Of a DNA stretch of 64,000 nucleotides, positions 19,851 to 29,238 are shown one piece after another (position 1 is the stretch's first letter; every line of letters begins with the position of its first letter). Below the pieces are notes generated by a model. It searched no databases. It was not told where the DNA came from and saw only the letters and a program-made list of their open reading frames with translations. Position numbers and translations under genes: made by a program. Origin of the DNA: Acinetobacter apis (GTDB taxonomy: Bacteria; Pseudomonadota; Gammaproteobacteria; Pseudomonadales; Moraxellaceae); NCBI RefSeq assembly GCF_900197575.1, contig NZ_FZLN01000005.1, forward strand, positions 1 to 64,000, given 5' to 3'.

Positions 19851-20936
19851 TTAAGATGCTTTGACCAATTTTAAAACAAATGCTAACAAATTCTCTACCA
19901 CTTGTTTTAACATTTGTACAATGTTACTGCCTACAAAACTATCGGTTGCCCCATTACTGTTTGGACGACCGGGTGCAGTAAATTGCTTTTTCAAAGCATT
20001 TAAATCTGCTTCGCTGACTTCATTCGCACACTGACTTTTACTGTCCAAATTTGAAAATGCATATTTCTTGGCTGGTTTAACATCTGTGGTCGATAGCGGT
20101 AAATCGTAAACACGGCGTTTTACGCTTTCGCTTAATGCAGGAAACAAATTGACCCCTGTTAAATCTTCAATTTCACAAATACTAACCACTTTGACTTTCA
20201 GTGAATTATCATTTGGGGCGTAATAAGCACCTGCCACACCCGTTTCAGGGTAATACACAGCTTTAAATACAGATGATGGAACCAATACTCCATTACCCAC
20301 TGTTTTTAATTTTTGATTCGAATAAACAGGACCGGTTACGACATAGACATTCTGTTTTTGTTTAGTTACAACTGCACGTGTAGCCTCTTCAAGCTTACGC
20401 CAAACCTCTTGGTTATTTTTAGGTGCTTGAGGCACCATATTGGCTAAAGAAAAACTGTCATATTGTGATGCTTCATCTGGCATATCTGCATTCGGTGACA
20501 TATGTCCCCTATCATAGCCAGATGCACGATAATCTTTTAAAGTGGACCTAGATGTTGTATTTAAGCGTTCCTCTTCATGGAAACTGTCTTGTCTTTTAAT
20601 TTTCACACTTAAACGTTGCACTGTAAGATGTTCAGCACTCCAAAGTGGCGTTTTCGACATCCCCGAATACATGACATTAAAGCCATTAAAACAAATCGGT
20701 GTTGTATTTTTTTTCAAGCTGTCTTTTACCAAATACGGTGGCGTGTCTTTATAAAACTGACTCACACATGACGATTTACTCCAAAAATTAGATGATGACG
20801 TTGAATTTGCTGCATGTACCTGCTGTTGAGATATGAATAAAGCAAAACAAGCTAGTGTCATATGCCGAATGGGTTGGTTAAATTTTAAATAAAGCGTGTT
20901 TAAAGTTAAATGATTAAATTTGATCAAATTATTCAT
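19851..20936 (-). CDS. Secreted DNA/RNA non-specific endonuclease (NucA/NUC1 family)
   Basis: A 361-residue beta-beta-alpha-metal nuclease of the Serratia-nuclease family. The catalytic motif YDRGHMSPNADMP is near residue 138, with His as the general base. The metal-ligand Asn lies in APKNNQEVWRKLE near 171. A hydrophobic export signal precedes it: MTLACFALFISQQQVHA. Translation could begin at the listed ATG or at the internal one before that segment; I kept the longer form. The family cleaves single- and double-stranded DNA and RNA outside the cytoplasm, for nutrient scavenging or clearing extracellular DNA. A C-terminal hydrophobic tail (MLKQVVENLLAFVLKLVK) is unusual and may associate with membrane. 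Confidence 0.85.
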   Translation of the reverse strand: MNNLIKFNHLTLNTLYLKFNQPIRHMTLACFALFISQQQVHAANSTSSSNFWSKSSCVSQFYKDTPPYLVKDSLKKNTTPICFNGFNVMYSGMSKTPLWSAEHLTVQRLSVKIKRQDSFHEEERLNTTSRSTLKDYRASGYDRGHMSPNADMPDEASQYDSFSLANMVPQAPKNNQEVWRKLEEATRAVVTKQKQNVYVVTGPVYSNQKLKTVGNGVLVPSSVFKAVYYPETGVAGAYYAPNDNSLKVKVVSICEIEDLTGVNLFPALSESVKRRVYDLPLSTTDVKPAKKYAFSNLDSKSQCANEVSEADLNALKKQFTAPGRPNSNGATDSFVGSNIVQMLKQVVENLLAFVLKLVKAS

Positions 20937-21166
20937 AGCGTGTTCAACAGTAATTTCTGCACTGAGGGTAACAAGTGAAACTTAAAAAGTATATTAATGC
21001 TTAGTTAAAAACTGACGATGATTGTTATTATTTCATCACACAAAGCAGTTTAATCAACACATTGTGTTTCATACAATAACGCATGAATGATTGATTATAT
21101 AAAGTTTCTATGTCATCGTTTTTATAACGGATTATGTCTACTTATCCCAATGATTGGAGTTCACAG

Positions 21167-21430
21167 ATGCGTCATCTATTATTTGCTGCAAGCTTAGTTG
21201 CCTCTGCTAGCGCATTGGCAGAACCTGCCGTTCAACCCGGGCAAACACTTGAAAGCTTATCTCAAGCTCAAACATCAACCACAGTCAACGGACAACCAGG
21301 GTCACTCAAAGAATTGCTACAAGATGGAAAGTACAAGTTGGTTTCTCCTGACCCAATCAGTACCCCTGCATCTTCACCACAGACTGAGTCAACACCACCA
21401 TCAGTATCCACATCACCTTCAGCACCTTAG
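21167..21430 (+). CDS. Small secreted proline/serine/threonine-rich protein
   Basis: An 87-residue protein. The start is set at MRHLLFAASLV because GGAG lies 8 bases upstream; a start 33 bases earlier lacks a good site. A signal peptide (residues 1-18, ending ASALA) is followed by a short polar domain with QPGQTLESLSQAQ and a C-terminal 25-residue tail almost entirely Pro, Ser and Thr. That tail resembles the low-complexity sites used by Acinetobacter O-linked protein glycosylation, but this is inference. Function unknown. The gene ends in a strong terminator shared with kup. Confidence 0.7.
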   Translation: MRHLLFAASLVASASALAEPAVQPGQTLESLSQAQTSTTVNGQPGSLKELLQDGKYKLVSPDPISTPASSPQTESTPPSVSTSPSAP

Positions 21431-21434
21431 TATT

Positions 21435-21464
21435 AAAAAACCGAGCAATTTAGCTCGGTTTTTT
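21435..21464. terminator. Bidirectional intrinsic terminator
   Basis: AAAAAACCGAGC pairs perfectly with GCTCGGTTTTTT around a 6-base loop. It lies between the convergent small secreted protein gene and kup and has T-runs in both directions. Confidence 0.92.
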
Positions 21465-21468
21465 AATT

Positions 21469-23349
21469 TTAAATTTCAATTTGACTGCCCATTTCAATTA
21501 CCCGATTGGTCGGAATTTGATAGAAATCACTCACAGGGCTGGTATTGCGATACATCGATATAAACAGCTTTTCTCGCCAAGGTGACATGCCTTCATCCAT
21601 GGTATGAATCAAACGATCACGTGAGATAAAGAAGCTGATTTGCATCATATTGAACTCAAAATCTAATGACTGATATGCCACCTTCAATGCATCAGGAATA
21701 TTCAATTGGTCTTTGAACCCGTAATACATGAATACACGATAAAAACGATCATTTAATTTTTCAACCAAGAGGCGATCTTCATTGGCCACATAAGGAATAT
21801 CTTGCGTTACAATTGTGACTAAAATATTTCGCTCATGTAAGACTTTATTATGCTTAATATTATGTAGCATCGCATGTGGTACGGTATTTGGTGTACCCGT
21901 TAAGAAAACAGCATCACCTGGCACGTAATATGTGTCTGGGCTGTGAATTGCACTTTTAATAAATAAGTCTAAAGGCAATGCATTTTGCTCTAAACGGTTA
22001 ATTAAAATATCACGGCCATTTTTCCAAGTCATTAAAATGGTAAATACAAAGATACCAATCACGATTGGCACCCAACCTCCTGCAACAATTTTAAGCGACG
22101 TTGAAGAGACAAAAACAATATCAATAATAAAAAACGGTACTGCAAATAAAACAATTTTCCATACAGGCCATTGCCAACCATAATATGCATAGGTCGTGAC
22201 TAAAATTGTGCTACATAACATGGTCATGGTCACAGCCACACCATAAGCACTCGCAAGATTAGCACTGCTATGAAAAATTAGAATGAGCGCCATGACTGAA
22301 AAATAAAGTACCCAATTAATGAAGGGTAAATAAATCTGTCCTTGCTCAACATCAGATGTGTGGTGAACGGTTAAACGTGGCAAGTATCTTAATAATACTG
22401 CTTGGTTCACCATAGAAAATACACCTGTAATCACTGCTTGCGATGCAATGACTGCTGCTGCTGTTGCTAAAGCAATGACTGGATACAATGCCCAATCTGG
22501 CACAAGGAAGTAAAATGGGTTCGCAATTGCTGTTGGATCACGCAGCAATAATGCACCTTGTCCTGCATAGTTAATTAACAAACAAGGACATACCACAAAG
22601 AACCATGCCAAACGAATTGGTTTGCGTCCAAAGTGCCCCATATCTGCATAAAGTGCTTCACCACCTGTTAAGGTAAGTACCACAGCACCCATTGATAAAA
22701 ATGCCACCATTGGATTATGTACAATAAACTGTATTGCCCAATATGGATTAACCATTTTCAAAATTTCAGGGGTCTTCACAATACTCGCTATCCCCAAAAT
22801 ACCAATGGAAATAAACCAAGCAAGTGTTATTGGACCGAAAAACTTGCCCATTACACCAGTTCCATGGCGTTGTACCACAAACAAAATGGTAAGAATAGTG
22901 AGTGCAATTGGAATCAACCATGCATCAAATGCAGGTGTAGCAATACTTAACCCTTCAACAGCAGAAAGTACAGAAATTGCGGGGGTGATAATTCCGTCAC
23001 CAAAAAACAAAGATGCACCAATAAACCCAACCACAATTAAGCATGTTTTTTTATTGGTTGAAAGCTTTTTGGATCGTAAATTAAGCGCAAGTAAAGACAT
23101 AATGCCGCCTTCACCATTGTTGTCTGCTCTCATCACAAAAGTGACATATTTAACACTAATCGTGAGGGTAATTGACCAAAATACCAATGATAAAATGCCC
23201 ATAATCGTTGCAACGCTTAATGCAGCATGTGCTTCAGTCAATGACTGTTTAATCGAATACAGTGGACTTGTACCAATATCACCAAATACCACACCAAGCG
23301 CGGCAAGCGTAATGGTGTGAATTGATGTTTTATTTGTTGAATTTTGCAT
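21469..23349 (-). CDS. kup: Low-affinity potassium uptake protein Kup
   Basis: A 626-residue K+/H+ symporter of the KUP/HAK family in the inner membrane. About twelve hydrophobic segments span residues 15-440, followed by a cytoplasmic C-terminal domain. Conserved elements are [16 protein letters not shown] near residue 14, [19 protein letters not shown] near 72, [20 protein letters not shown] near 113 and [15 protein letters not shown] near 227. It stands alone. Expression probably starts in the gap before tRNA-Ser (23350-23470). I see no riboswitch there. Confidence 0.96.
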   Translation of the reverse strand: MQNSTNKTSIHTITLAALGVVFGDIGTSPLYSIKQSLTEAHAALSVATIMGILSLVFWSITLTISVKYVTFVMRADNNGEGGIMSLLALNLRSKKLSTNKKTCLIVVGFIGASLFFGDGIITPAISVLSAVEGLSIATPAFDAWLIPIALTILTILFVVQRHGTGVMGKFFGPITLAWFISIGILGIASIVKTPEILKMVNPYWAIQFIVHNPMVAFLSMGAVVLTLTGGEALYADMGHFGRKPIRLAWFFVVCPCLLINYAGQGALLLRDPTAIANPFYFLVPDWALYPVIALATAAAVIASQAVITGVFSMVNQAVLLRYLPRLTVHHTSDVEQGQIYLPFINWVLYFSVMALILIFHSSANLASAYGVAVTMTMLCSTILVTTYAYYGWQWPVWKIVLFAVPFFIIDIVFVSSTSLKIVAGGWVPIVIGIFVFTILMTWKNGRDILINRLEQNALPLDLFIKSAIHSPDTYYVPGDAVFLTGTPNTVPHAMLHNIKHNKVLHERNILVTIVTQDIPYVANEDRLLVEKLNDRFYRVFMYYGFKDQLNIPDALKVAYQSLDFEFNMMQISFFISRDRLIHTMDEGMSPWREKLFISMYRNTSPVSDFYQIPTNRVIEMGSQIEI

Positions 23350-23470
23350 AAAAAACTAAGTTCGCTTTGCACCTGCTGCGAATTTTAGCACTATGTACGG
23401 TAATTTACTCTAAGTCCGTAAGAATTTATCTTGGCAGGGTTTAAATTTTTCGCTATCATGCCCACCCATT

Positions 23471-23560
23471 GGTGAGGTGTCCGAGTGGCTGAAGGAGCAC
23501 GCCTGGAAAGCGTGTATACGTTTATTCGTATCGAGGGTTCGAATCCCTCTCTCACCGCCA
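23471..23560 (+). tRNA. tRNA-Ser (GGA)
   Basis: A 90-base class II tRNA with an encoded CCA end. The acceptor GGTGAGG pairs with TCTCACC (one G-U). The anticodon loop is CTGGAAA, giving anticodon GGA at 23505-23507. A long variable arm (ACG..CGT stem) is present as expected for serine. The T arm is GAGGG-TTCGAAT-CCCTC. It reads UCC and UCU codons. Confidence 0.97.
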
Positions 23561-23587
23561 ATATAATCAATAAAATATCCTCTAGAC

Positions 23588-24208
23588 TTATTTTGCAGGA
23601 CTACCCCATTGGTTTGGTTTTGGATCTGTTTCTCGAATCAACCAAATAAAAAGTGGGATTATTCCAATAATTGTAAATGAAATTAATATCCACCAACCTG
23701 AACGGTTGACATCATGTAAACGGCGTACATAAACCGCCAAACTTGGTAAGAACAAAGCAACGCTTATAATATTAGCAAGAATAGATAACTTATCAATTCC
23801 ACTTAAACCAGCAATAATTCCGATAACTACGCTTATAAGCAATTGAAATAATTGAAAATACCAATATTCTGCACGCCGTGCACGCCCAGTAAAATTGACA
23901 TAATTCTCAAGTTTTATACATTTCATTACCCAATCAAAAAACCCATAATTCTCTTCTTGTTTTAGTTGTTCATGATTTTGAGTTAAATCAGGCTCAAGAC
24001 TTTGATTGACAAAATTGTTTGATGAATGAATAACATAAATTGATGTTGCTTGATCTAATGCGTTCACTGTAAAGTCTACTTGCTGACCACGACTAGGCAG
24101 TTCAGACTCTTTCCACTCCGTATTAAAAAAACTATAACGGTTACCATCATTTCCCGAAATTAAGCCTTCTTTTAATGATTCGTTATATGATAAAACAATG
24201 CCTTTCAT
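23588..24208 (-). CDS. DUF805 membrane protein with N-terminal cold-shock-like domain
   Basis: A 206-residue protein. The start is placed at MKGIVLSYNESLKEG, with GAGGAAA 5 bases upstream, not 36 bases earlier. Residues 1-62 resemble a small OB-fold/cold-shock-like domain (GLISGNDGNRYSFFNTEW). Residues about 95-206 are a DUF805 domain with the hallmark FTGRARRAEYWYF and VRRLHDVNRSGWW and four membrane helices. DUF805 proteins (YhaH/YhaI type) are inner-membrane proteins of unknown function. A decayed second copy of the C-terminal coding region lies about 280 bases upstream of this gene, so a tandem duplication existed here. Confidence 0.82.
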   Translation of the reverse strand: MKGIVLSYNESLKEGLISGNDGNRYSFFNTEWKESELPSRGQQVDFTVNALDQATSIYVIHSSNNFVNQSLEPDLTQNHEQLKQEENYGFFDWVMKCIKLENYVNFTGRARRAEYWYFQLFQLLISVVIGIIAGLSGIDKLSILANIISVALFLPSLAVYVRRLHDVNRSGWWILISFTIIGIIPLFIWLIRETDPKPNQWGSPAK

Positions 24209-24489
24209 TGAGATTTCCTCATAATATTCAAACACATTATGCAATAATATTATGACATTAAATCAATATTCTTCATGAATATCATTGCTGTGTAAAAATA
24301 TTAAAAGACATAAACCGAGACTTTTTTGAATCAAATCGCAATAAAATATTGTTTAATAAACATAAGTTAAACCTTATCTTTTTACATGCAATTGCTGAAA
24401 AAAGTATGCTTTCAAACATCTTTAGTTTATTAATAGAGAATAAAGCATTCTTTCTCAGCACCCGAATCATCAACAAGGCAAAATAGTGT

Positions 24490-24645
24490 CTACTTTGCAG
24501 GATTACCGCATATATTTTTTGTGAGTTTGTTTCTCGTGAAAGCCAAACTAATCAGGGAATTATGCCAACAACTGTAAAAACAATTAAAATATGAGCATTT
24601 TACCATCTTAAAGCCATAAGCTGAGACGTCTAAAAATAATACGCA
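24490..24645 (-). pseudogene. Decayed C-terminal remnant of a DUF805 gene
   Basis: On the minus strand this stretch still encodes fragments alignable with the end of the intact DUF805 gene: VVGIIP-stop-LVWLSRET beside IIGIIPLFIWLIRET, then after a frame change GNPAK-stop beside GSPAK-stop, and upstream a degenerate FRRL segment. It holds at least one in-frame stop and one frameshift, and no start or N-terminal half is left. It is the fossil of a tandem paralogue. The remaining sequence of 24209-24683 shows nothing I can support; a 64-codon frame at 24282-24476 lacks any support. Confidence 0.8.
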
Positions 24646-24683
24646 ATTTGATATCAGGGTATAAAGCAAGTTAAGTATTCATA

Positions 24684-25154
24684 TCACTCATCCAAAACAT
24701 CAACAAATGGTGCGCCTAATAACTGAGATAAATCATGCGGTGCTAATCCAATATCTACACCTCGGCGTCCAGCACTGACATAAACCTTATCTAGTTGTTC
24801 TGCACTTGCATCAATAATGGTTTTCAATCGTTTTTTTTGCGCAATCGGACTGATTCCACCGACTAAAAAACCAGTAATTCGCTCAGCATCTTTTAAGTCT
24901 GCCAATGACAACTTTTTACATGCAACTGCTGCTGCCATTTTTTTTAAATTTAGCTGATGACTCACGGGTAAAACCGCCACATAATAAGCTCGTCCATCTG
25001 ATACAAGTAAGGTTTTAAACACCTCGTCAGGTCGCAAATTTAATTTTTCTACAGCCTCTAAGCCATAGCTGTTAGTCGAATTTGCTTCATGCTTGTATTC
25101 ATGTATGGTATAGCTAATCCTGTGTTGTTTTAATAACTTACATGCAGGGGTCAT
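24684..25154 (-). CDS. ybaK: Cys-tRNA(Pro)/Cys-tRNA deacylase YbaK family
   Basis: A 156-residue trans-editing factor that hydrolyses Cys mischarged onto tRNA(Pro) by ProRS. Family features are the N-terminal TPACKLLKQHRISYTIHEY, the conserved Lys in PDEVFKTLLVSDG near residue 46, the glycine loop in ITGFLVGGISPIAQKKRL near 93 and the C-terminal VYVSAGRRGVDIGLAPHDL. The length matches the single-domain EbsC/YbaK form. It is cytosolic and stands alone. It is transcribed divergently from the fruBKA operon. Confidence 0.92.
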   Translation of the reverse strand: MTPACKLLKQHRISYTIHEYKHEANSTNSYGLEAVEKLNLRPDEVFKTLLVSDGRAYYVAVLPVSHQLNLKKMAAAVACKKLSLADLKDAERITGFLVGGISPIAQKKRLKTIIDASAEQLDKVYVSAGRRGVDIGLAPHDLSQLLGAPFVDVLDE

Positions 25155-25196
25155 GGATTAATTTTCTTTGCTTGGCACAATAAAAGGAAGTATTGT

Positions 25197-25292
25197 ATGA
25201 GTATTTTAAAAATGATTAAACCATTAAAATGGTATGTAAATGATTTACTTAAAATTTTTAAAAATGAAAATTATCAACCTATTTTAATTTAA
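25197..25292 (+). CDS. Possible 31-residue small protein ahead of fruB
   Basis: An ATG preceded at 6 bases by AAAGGAAG opens a 31-codon frame (MSILKMIKPLKWYVNDLL, then KIFKNENYQPILI) ending in TAA. The peptide is basic and amphipathic, with hydrophobic residues spaced for a helix, and has no homologue I recognise. It could be a membrane-active small protein, a leader peptide or a chance frame. The gap from its stop to fruB is 152 bases. Evidence is only the ribosome-binding site and the composition. Confidence 0.35.
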   Translation: MSILKMIKPLKWYVNDLLKIFKNENYQPILI

Positions 25293-25444
25293 TTAAAGTA
25301 AACTTTATAAAATGAATCTACGCCTATGCCTATCGATCAAAAAGAACTGAATTTAAAGCCAGATCATAGTAGAATTTGCCTTTCAATTGTTCTCGAAAAA
25401 GGCCGCGCCTCAACTCGATTTATGATGTTTTTCAAGGATATTTT

Positions 25445-28294
25445 ATGTTAGCGCTAGATGTACAACATGTTAGAATGGATCAACATGCTGCTGATAAAAC
25501 TCAGGCGTTACAGTGCTTAGTCAACATTTTAGTTGAAGATAAACTGGTGACTCCTGAATACTTAGAAGGTTTAAAAGCACGGGAACAACAAAGTGCAACA
25601 TACCTCGGTCAAGGCATTGCTATTCCCCACGGTACGCCACAATCAAGACAATATATTTTAGAAACAGGTGTCCGTTTAGCACATTTTCCAGAAGGCGTAG
25701 TGTGGGATGGGGAAAATAAAATTTATTTAGCTGTGGTGATCGCAGCAAAATCAGATGAGCATTTACAAGTATTACAAGTACTCACAAAAGCACTGATTAA
25801 TGATGTATCAGAGCAAGTGCGTACAGCGACTTCTGCAGAACAAATTATTGAACTATTACAAGCGCAGCCGCTGTCTTTATCCTTGCATGAAAATTTAATT
25901 TCAACGCATATACCTGCACAAGATACTGATGATTTATTTTGGCATGCATCACAACTGCTCAAGCAACAAAAGTTTGTTGAACCGGGGTTTTTAACGGCTT
26001 TAGATCCAAAGCAAATGATTCATTTAGGTGAAGGCATTTGGTCAATTACTGCCACAGATTATGTGATTACTCCTGCGATTAGTATTGTGAAGCCGGATCA
26101 AGCACTGACCTATCACAATGACACGCTTACAACACTATTATGTATTGCCAGTAATGAGCAGTTAGATTTACCCCAGTTTAATCGTTTAATTGATATTTTA
26201 TTTGATCCAAGTCAGCGTGAAAAATTAACCTATGAAAATGACAGTCATGAGATTGCACAAATCATTGGGGCTGAAATTATTCCAGATTGGCCATCAAAAC
26301 AAGTAACGCTTGCCAATGCACATGGTTTACATGCAAGACCAGCAACACATCTTGTCAATATTAGCAAAACCTTCAAAGGTGATTTACAAGTTGCTGTTGA
26401 TGATGGTGCTTATGTATCGGCTAAAAGCTTAACCAAATTGCTGTCGTTAGGCTGTAAACGTGGTCAAGTTTTAACCTTTATTGCTGAACCTGATACAGAT
26501 GCTGTGCTTGGTTTAGATCAAGTGATTGATGCAGTGAAGCAAGGTTTAGGTGAAGAGGTTGAGCCAATTGATGACCTTAGTCATCAAAATGAACATGTGA
26601 CAGAAGATGTTTTAAGCTTTGATGATGAAAGCGCTGACCAAACTTCAGGTATTGCAGCCTCTGCAGGATTGGCTTTTGGCCCTGCACATGTGTTAAAGCC
26701 ACGTGAATTTAAATATGAACGTCAAAGTAAAAATGTTAAAGTTGAAACTGAAAAGCTTGAAAAAGCCATTGAGCAAGTCAAGCAAAACATTCATCAACTG
26801 ATTTCTGAAACTAAAATTAAAGCCATTCAGCAAATTTTTACAGCACATTTAGAAATGCTTGATGACCCTGATTTAATTCAAGGTGTACATAAAGGTTTAA
26901 AGCAAAACTTGTCTGCCCCTGCTGCTTGGTATGAACACATTGAAAGTGCAGCCAAAGCACAAGAATCGTTAAAAGATCATTTATTGGCTGAACGTGCGGC
27001 TGATTTACGTGACATTGGTGAGCGTGTACTTGCTGTATTATGCAATGCACCTGTCATTTCTGAGCCAGAAGAGCCGTATATCTTAATTATGCACGATGTT
27101 GGGCCAAGTGATGTTGCACGTTTAGATAAAGAGCGTGTAGCAGGTATTTTAACAGCTGTTGGTGGTGCAAGCGCCCATAGTGCAATTGTCGCACGTGCAC
27201 TTGGTATTCCTGCTGTAGTTGGTGCAGGCGCATCGGTATTAAATATCGAAAGTAAAACAACGGTATTGATTAACGGTGACAATGGCGATTATGTGATTAA
27301 TCCTACAGCTGACTTAATTGACCATGCGATTGCTGAACGAGAACGCCAACGTCAATTAAGAATTGAAGCTGAAAAACACAGTCAAGAACCAGCCATCACA
27401 CTTGATCATCATCAAGTTGAAATTGCAGCCAACATTGGTAAAGTCAATGCCGGAATTAAAGCTGTAAAAGATGGTGCAGAAGCCATTGGTTTACTCCGTT
27501 CAGAATTGGTGTTCATGGCTCATAAAAGTGCGCCTGATGAAGCAACTCAAGAAGCTGAATATCGAATTATCCTTGATGATTTGGCAGGCAGACCTTTAGT
27601 CATCCGTACATTGGATGTCGGGGGGGATAAACCGCTTCCTTACGTACCAATTCCTGAGGAAGAAAATCCATTCCTTGGTATTCGTGGTATCCGTTTAACT
27701 TTGCGTAAGCCTGACTTATTGCGTAAGCAATTGGTTGCATTACTCCGTGCATCTGATAACCGTCCATTGCGTATCATGTTCCCAATGATTGGTCGAGTTG
27801 AAGAATGGCGCGCAGCGAAAGCGATTTTTGATGAGATTTTTGCTGAATACCCACGTGAAAATATTGAAGTGGGTATGATGATTGAAGTTCCATCTGCAGC
27901 ATTGTTATCCCCAATTCTTGCTCAAGAAGTTGACTTCTTTAGTATTGGTACCAATGATTTAACACAATACACCATGGCAATTGACCGTGGGCATCCTGTA
28001 TTGTCTGCTGAAGCAGATGGTTTACATCCAAGTATTCTATTGCTCATTGATCAAACTGTTCGAGCAGCGCATCAATATGGTAAGTGGGTTGGGATTTGTG
28101 GTGAGCTTGCAGCTGATCCAAAAGCAGTTCCTGTACTTTTAGGACTCGGTGTAGATGAGCTTAGTATGTCAAGTGGAAGCATTCCGCTTGTAAAAGCACA
28201 AATACGTCAGTTAAATTTTGCTGAATGCCAAAAAGTTGCCCAGCAAGCATTGCTGTGTGATAGTGCAACAGCTGTAAGAGAACTAGGTGAATAA
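25445..28294 (+). CDS. fruB: Fructose PTS multiphosphoryl transfer protein EIIA-M-HPr-EI
   Basis: A 949-residue fusion. The start is at MLALDVQHVRMD with AAGGA upstream, 69 bases inside the longest frame. Residues 1-145 are a fructose-type EIIA with H62 in GIAIPHG. Residues about 150-280 are a middle domain resembling EIIA that has lost the histidine motif. Residues 285-372 are HPr with H296 in GLHARPA. From about 400 the protein is Enzyme I, with the phosphohistidine H578 in GGASAHSAIVARALG and the PEP-binding C-terminal barrel (GICGELAADP). It takes phosphate from PEP and passes it through HPr and EIIA to FruA. Having its own EI makes the system independent of a separate PtsI. It heads fruBKA, with 2 bases before fruK. 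Confidence 0.95.
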   Translation: MLALDVQHVRMDQHAADKTQALQCLVNILVEDKLVTPEYLEGLKAREQQSATYLGQGIAIPHGTPQSRQYILETGVRLAHFPEGVVWDGENKIYLAVVIAAKSDEHLQVLQVLTKALINDVSEQVRTATSAEQIIELLQAQPLSLSLHENLISTHIPAQDTDDLFWHASQLLKQQKFVEPGFLTALDPKQMIHLGEGIWSITATDYVITPAISIVKPDQALTYHNDTLTTLLCIASNEQLDLPQFNRLIDILFDPSQREKLTYENDSHEIAQIIGAEIIPDWPSKQVTLANAHGLHARPATHLVNISKTFKGDLQVAVDDGAYVSAKSLTKLLSLGCKRGQVLTFIAEPDTDAVLGLDQVIDAVKQGLGEEVEPIDDLSHQNEHVTEDVLSFDDESADQTSGIAASAGLAFGPAHVLKPREFKYERQSKNVKVETEKLEKAIEQVKQNIHQLISETKIKAIQQIFTAHLEMLDDPDLIQGVHKGLKQNLSAPAAWYEHIESAAKAQESLKDHLLAERAADLRDIGERVLAVLCNAPVISEPEEPYILIMHDVGPSDVARLDKERVAGILTAVGGASAHSAIVARALGIPAVVGAGASVLNIESKTTVLINGDNGDYVINPTADLIDHAIAERERQRQLRIEAEKHSQEPAITLDHHQVEIAANIGKVNAGIKAVKDGAEAIGLLRSELVFMAHKSAPDEATQEAEYRIILDDLAGRPLVIRTLDVGGDKPLPYVPIPEEENPFLGIRGIRLTLRKPDLLRKQLVALLRASDNRPLRIMFPMIGRVEEWRAAKAIFDEIFAEYPRENIEVGMMIEVPSAALLSPILAQEVDFFSIGTNDLTQYTMAIDRGHPVLSAEADGLHPSILLLIDQTVRAAHQYGKWVGICGELAADPKAVPVLLGLGVDELSMSSGSIPLVKAQIRQLNFAECQKVAQQALLCDSATAVRELGE

Positions 28295-28296
28295 CC

Positions 28297-29229
28297 ATGG
28301 CAAAAGTTTTAACCGTGACATTAAACCCTGCAATTGACATTACCGTTCAAGTTGATGCGTTAAAGGTCGGTCATGTCAACCGTCAGCAATCAGCTCAAAG
28401 CCTTGCTGCAGGAAAAGGGTTAAATGTTGCCCAAGTCCTGAAAGACTTGGGACATGACCCAATCATTACTGGTTTTCTTGGTCAGAGCAACCGTGAAATT
28501 TTTGATCACCATTTTGCCAAACAAGGGTTTGAAAACCATTTCATCTATATTGAAGGTGAAACACGTTACAACGTTAAAGTTGGCGAAGCATCTGGCCGTA
28601 TGACAGACATTAATGGCAAAGGCTTTTTTGTAGATGATGCTGCTAAAAAGACCTTATTTAAAACCATTGAGACACTGCTAGATCAAGTTGAAATTGTGGC
28701 TGTTTCTGGTAGCCTTCCACAAGGCTTTAGTACCGATGAGCTGATTGAGCTGATTGAGTGGCTCAAGTCCAAAGGGAAAAAGGTCGCTGTAGATACAAGT
28801 GGTCCTGCATTAAAAGCTGCTATATCTGCCAATCCATGGTTAATAAAACCAAATTCTGAAGAATTGACAGAAGCATATCATCAGCCTGCGGAAACTTATG
28901 CTGAACAAAAGAATTTAGTTTTGGCACAACATTTCAAAATTGAAAATATTGTAATTTCAATGGGTGAACATGGCGTCAATTGGATTCACCCAACTCACCC
29001 CTTACATGCAAATGCGCCAAAAGTAACTGTAAAAAGTACTGTTGGTGCAGGCGATTCGCTGGTTGCAGGGATGATTCATGGTTTCTTAATTCAGGCAACG
29101 CCTGAAGAAACGTTAAAAACAGCAACTGCAATTGGAAGTAATGCAGTCACGCAAATTGGATTTGCAATCGAAGATTTATCAATCATTGACAATCTAAAAA
29201 CACAAATCTTTGTCGATTCATTGATCTAG
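28297..29229 (+). CDS. fruK: 1-phosphofructokinase
   Basis: A 310-residue PfkB-family kinase that phosphorylates fructose-1-phosphate, the product of FruA, to fructose-1,6-bisphosphate. Signatures are TLNPAIDITVQVD at residue 7, the substrate-binding LAAGKGLNVAQVLKDLG near 37, WLIKPNSEEL near 184 and the ATP-site/catalytic motif VKSTVGAGDSLVAGM near 245 (Asp base). It is placed between fruB and fruA with almost no spacer, so it is translated from the same mRNA. Confidence 0.96.
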   Translation: MAKVLTVTLNPAIDITVQVDALKVGHVNRQQSAQSLAAGKGLNVAQVLKDLGHDPIITGFLGQSNREIFDHHFAKQGFENHFIYIEGETRYNVKVGEASGRMTDINGKGFFVDDAAKKTLFKTIETLLDQVEIVAVSGSLPQGFSTDELIELIEWLKSKGKKVAVDTSGPALKAAISANPWLIKPNSEELTEAYHQPAETYAEQKNLVLAQHFKIENIVISMGEHGVNWIHPTHPLHANAPKVTVKSTVGAGDSLVAGMIHGFLIQATPEETLKTATAIGSNAVTQIGFAIEDLSIIDNLKTQIFVDSLI

Positions 29230-29238
29230 GTGAGTAAA

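Noticed and set aside
24282..24476. 64-codon leftward ORF between the DUF805 gene and its fossil
   Set aside because: No ribosome-binding site, AT-driven composition and no recognisable motif.
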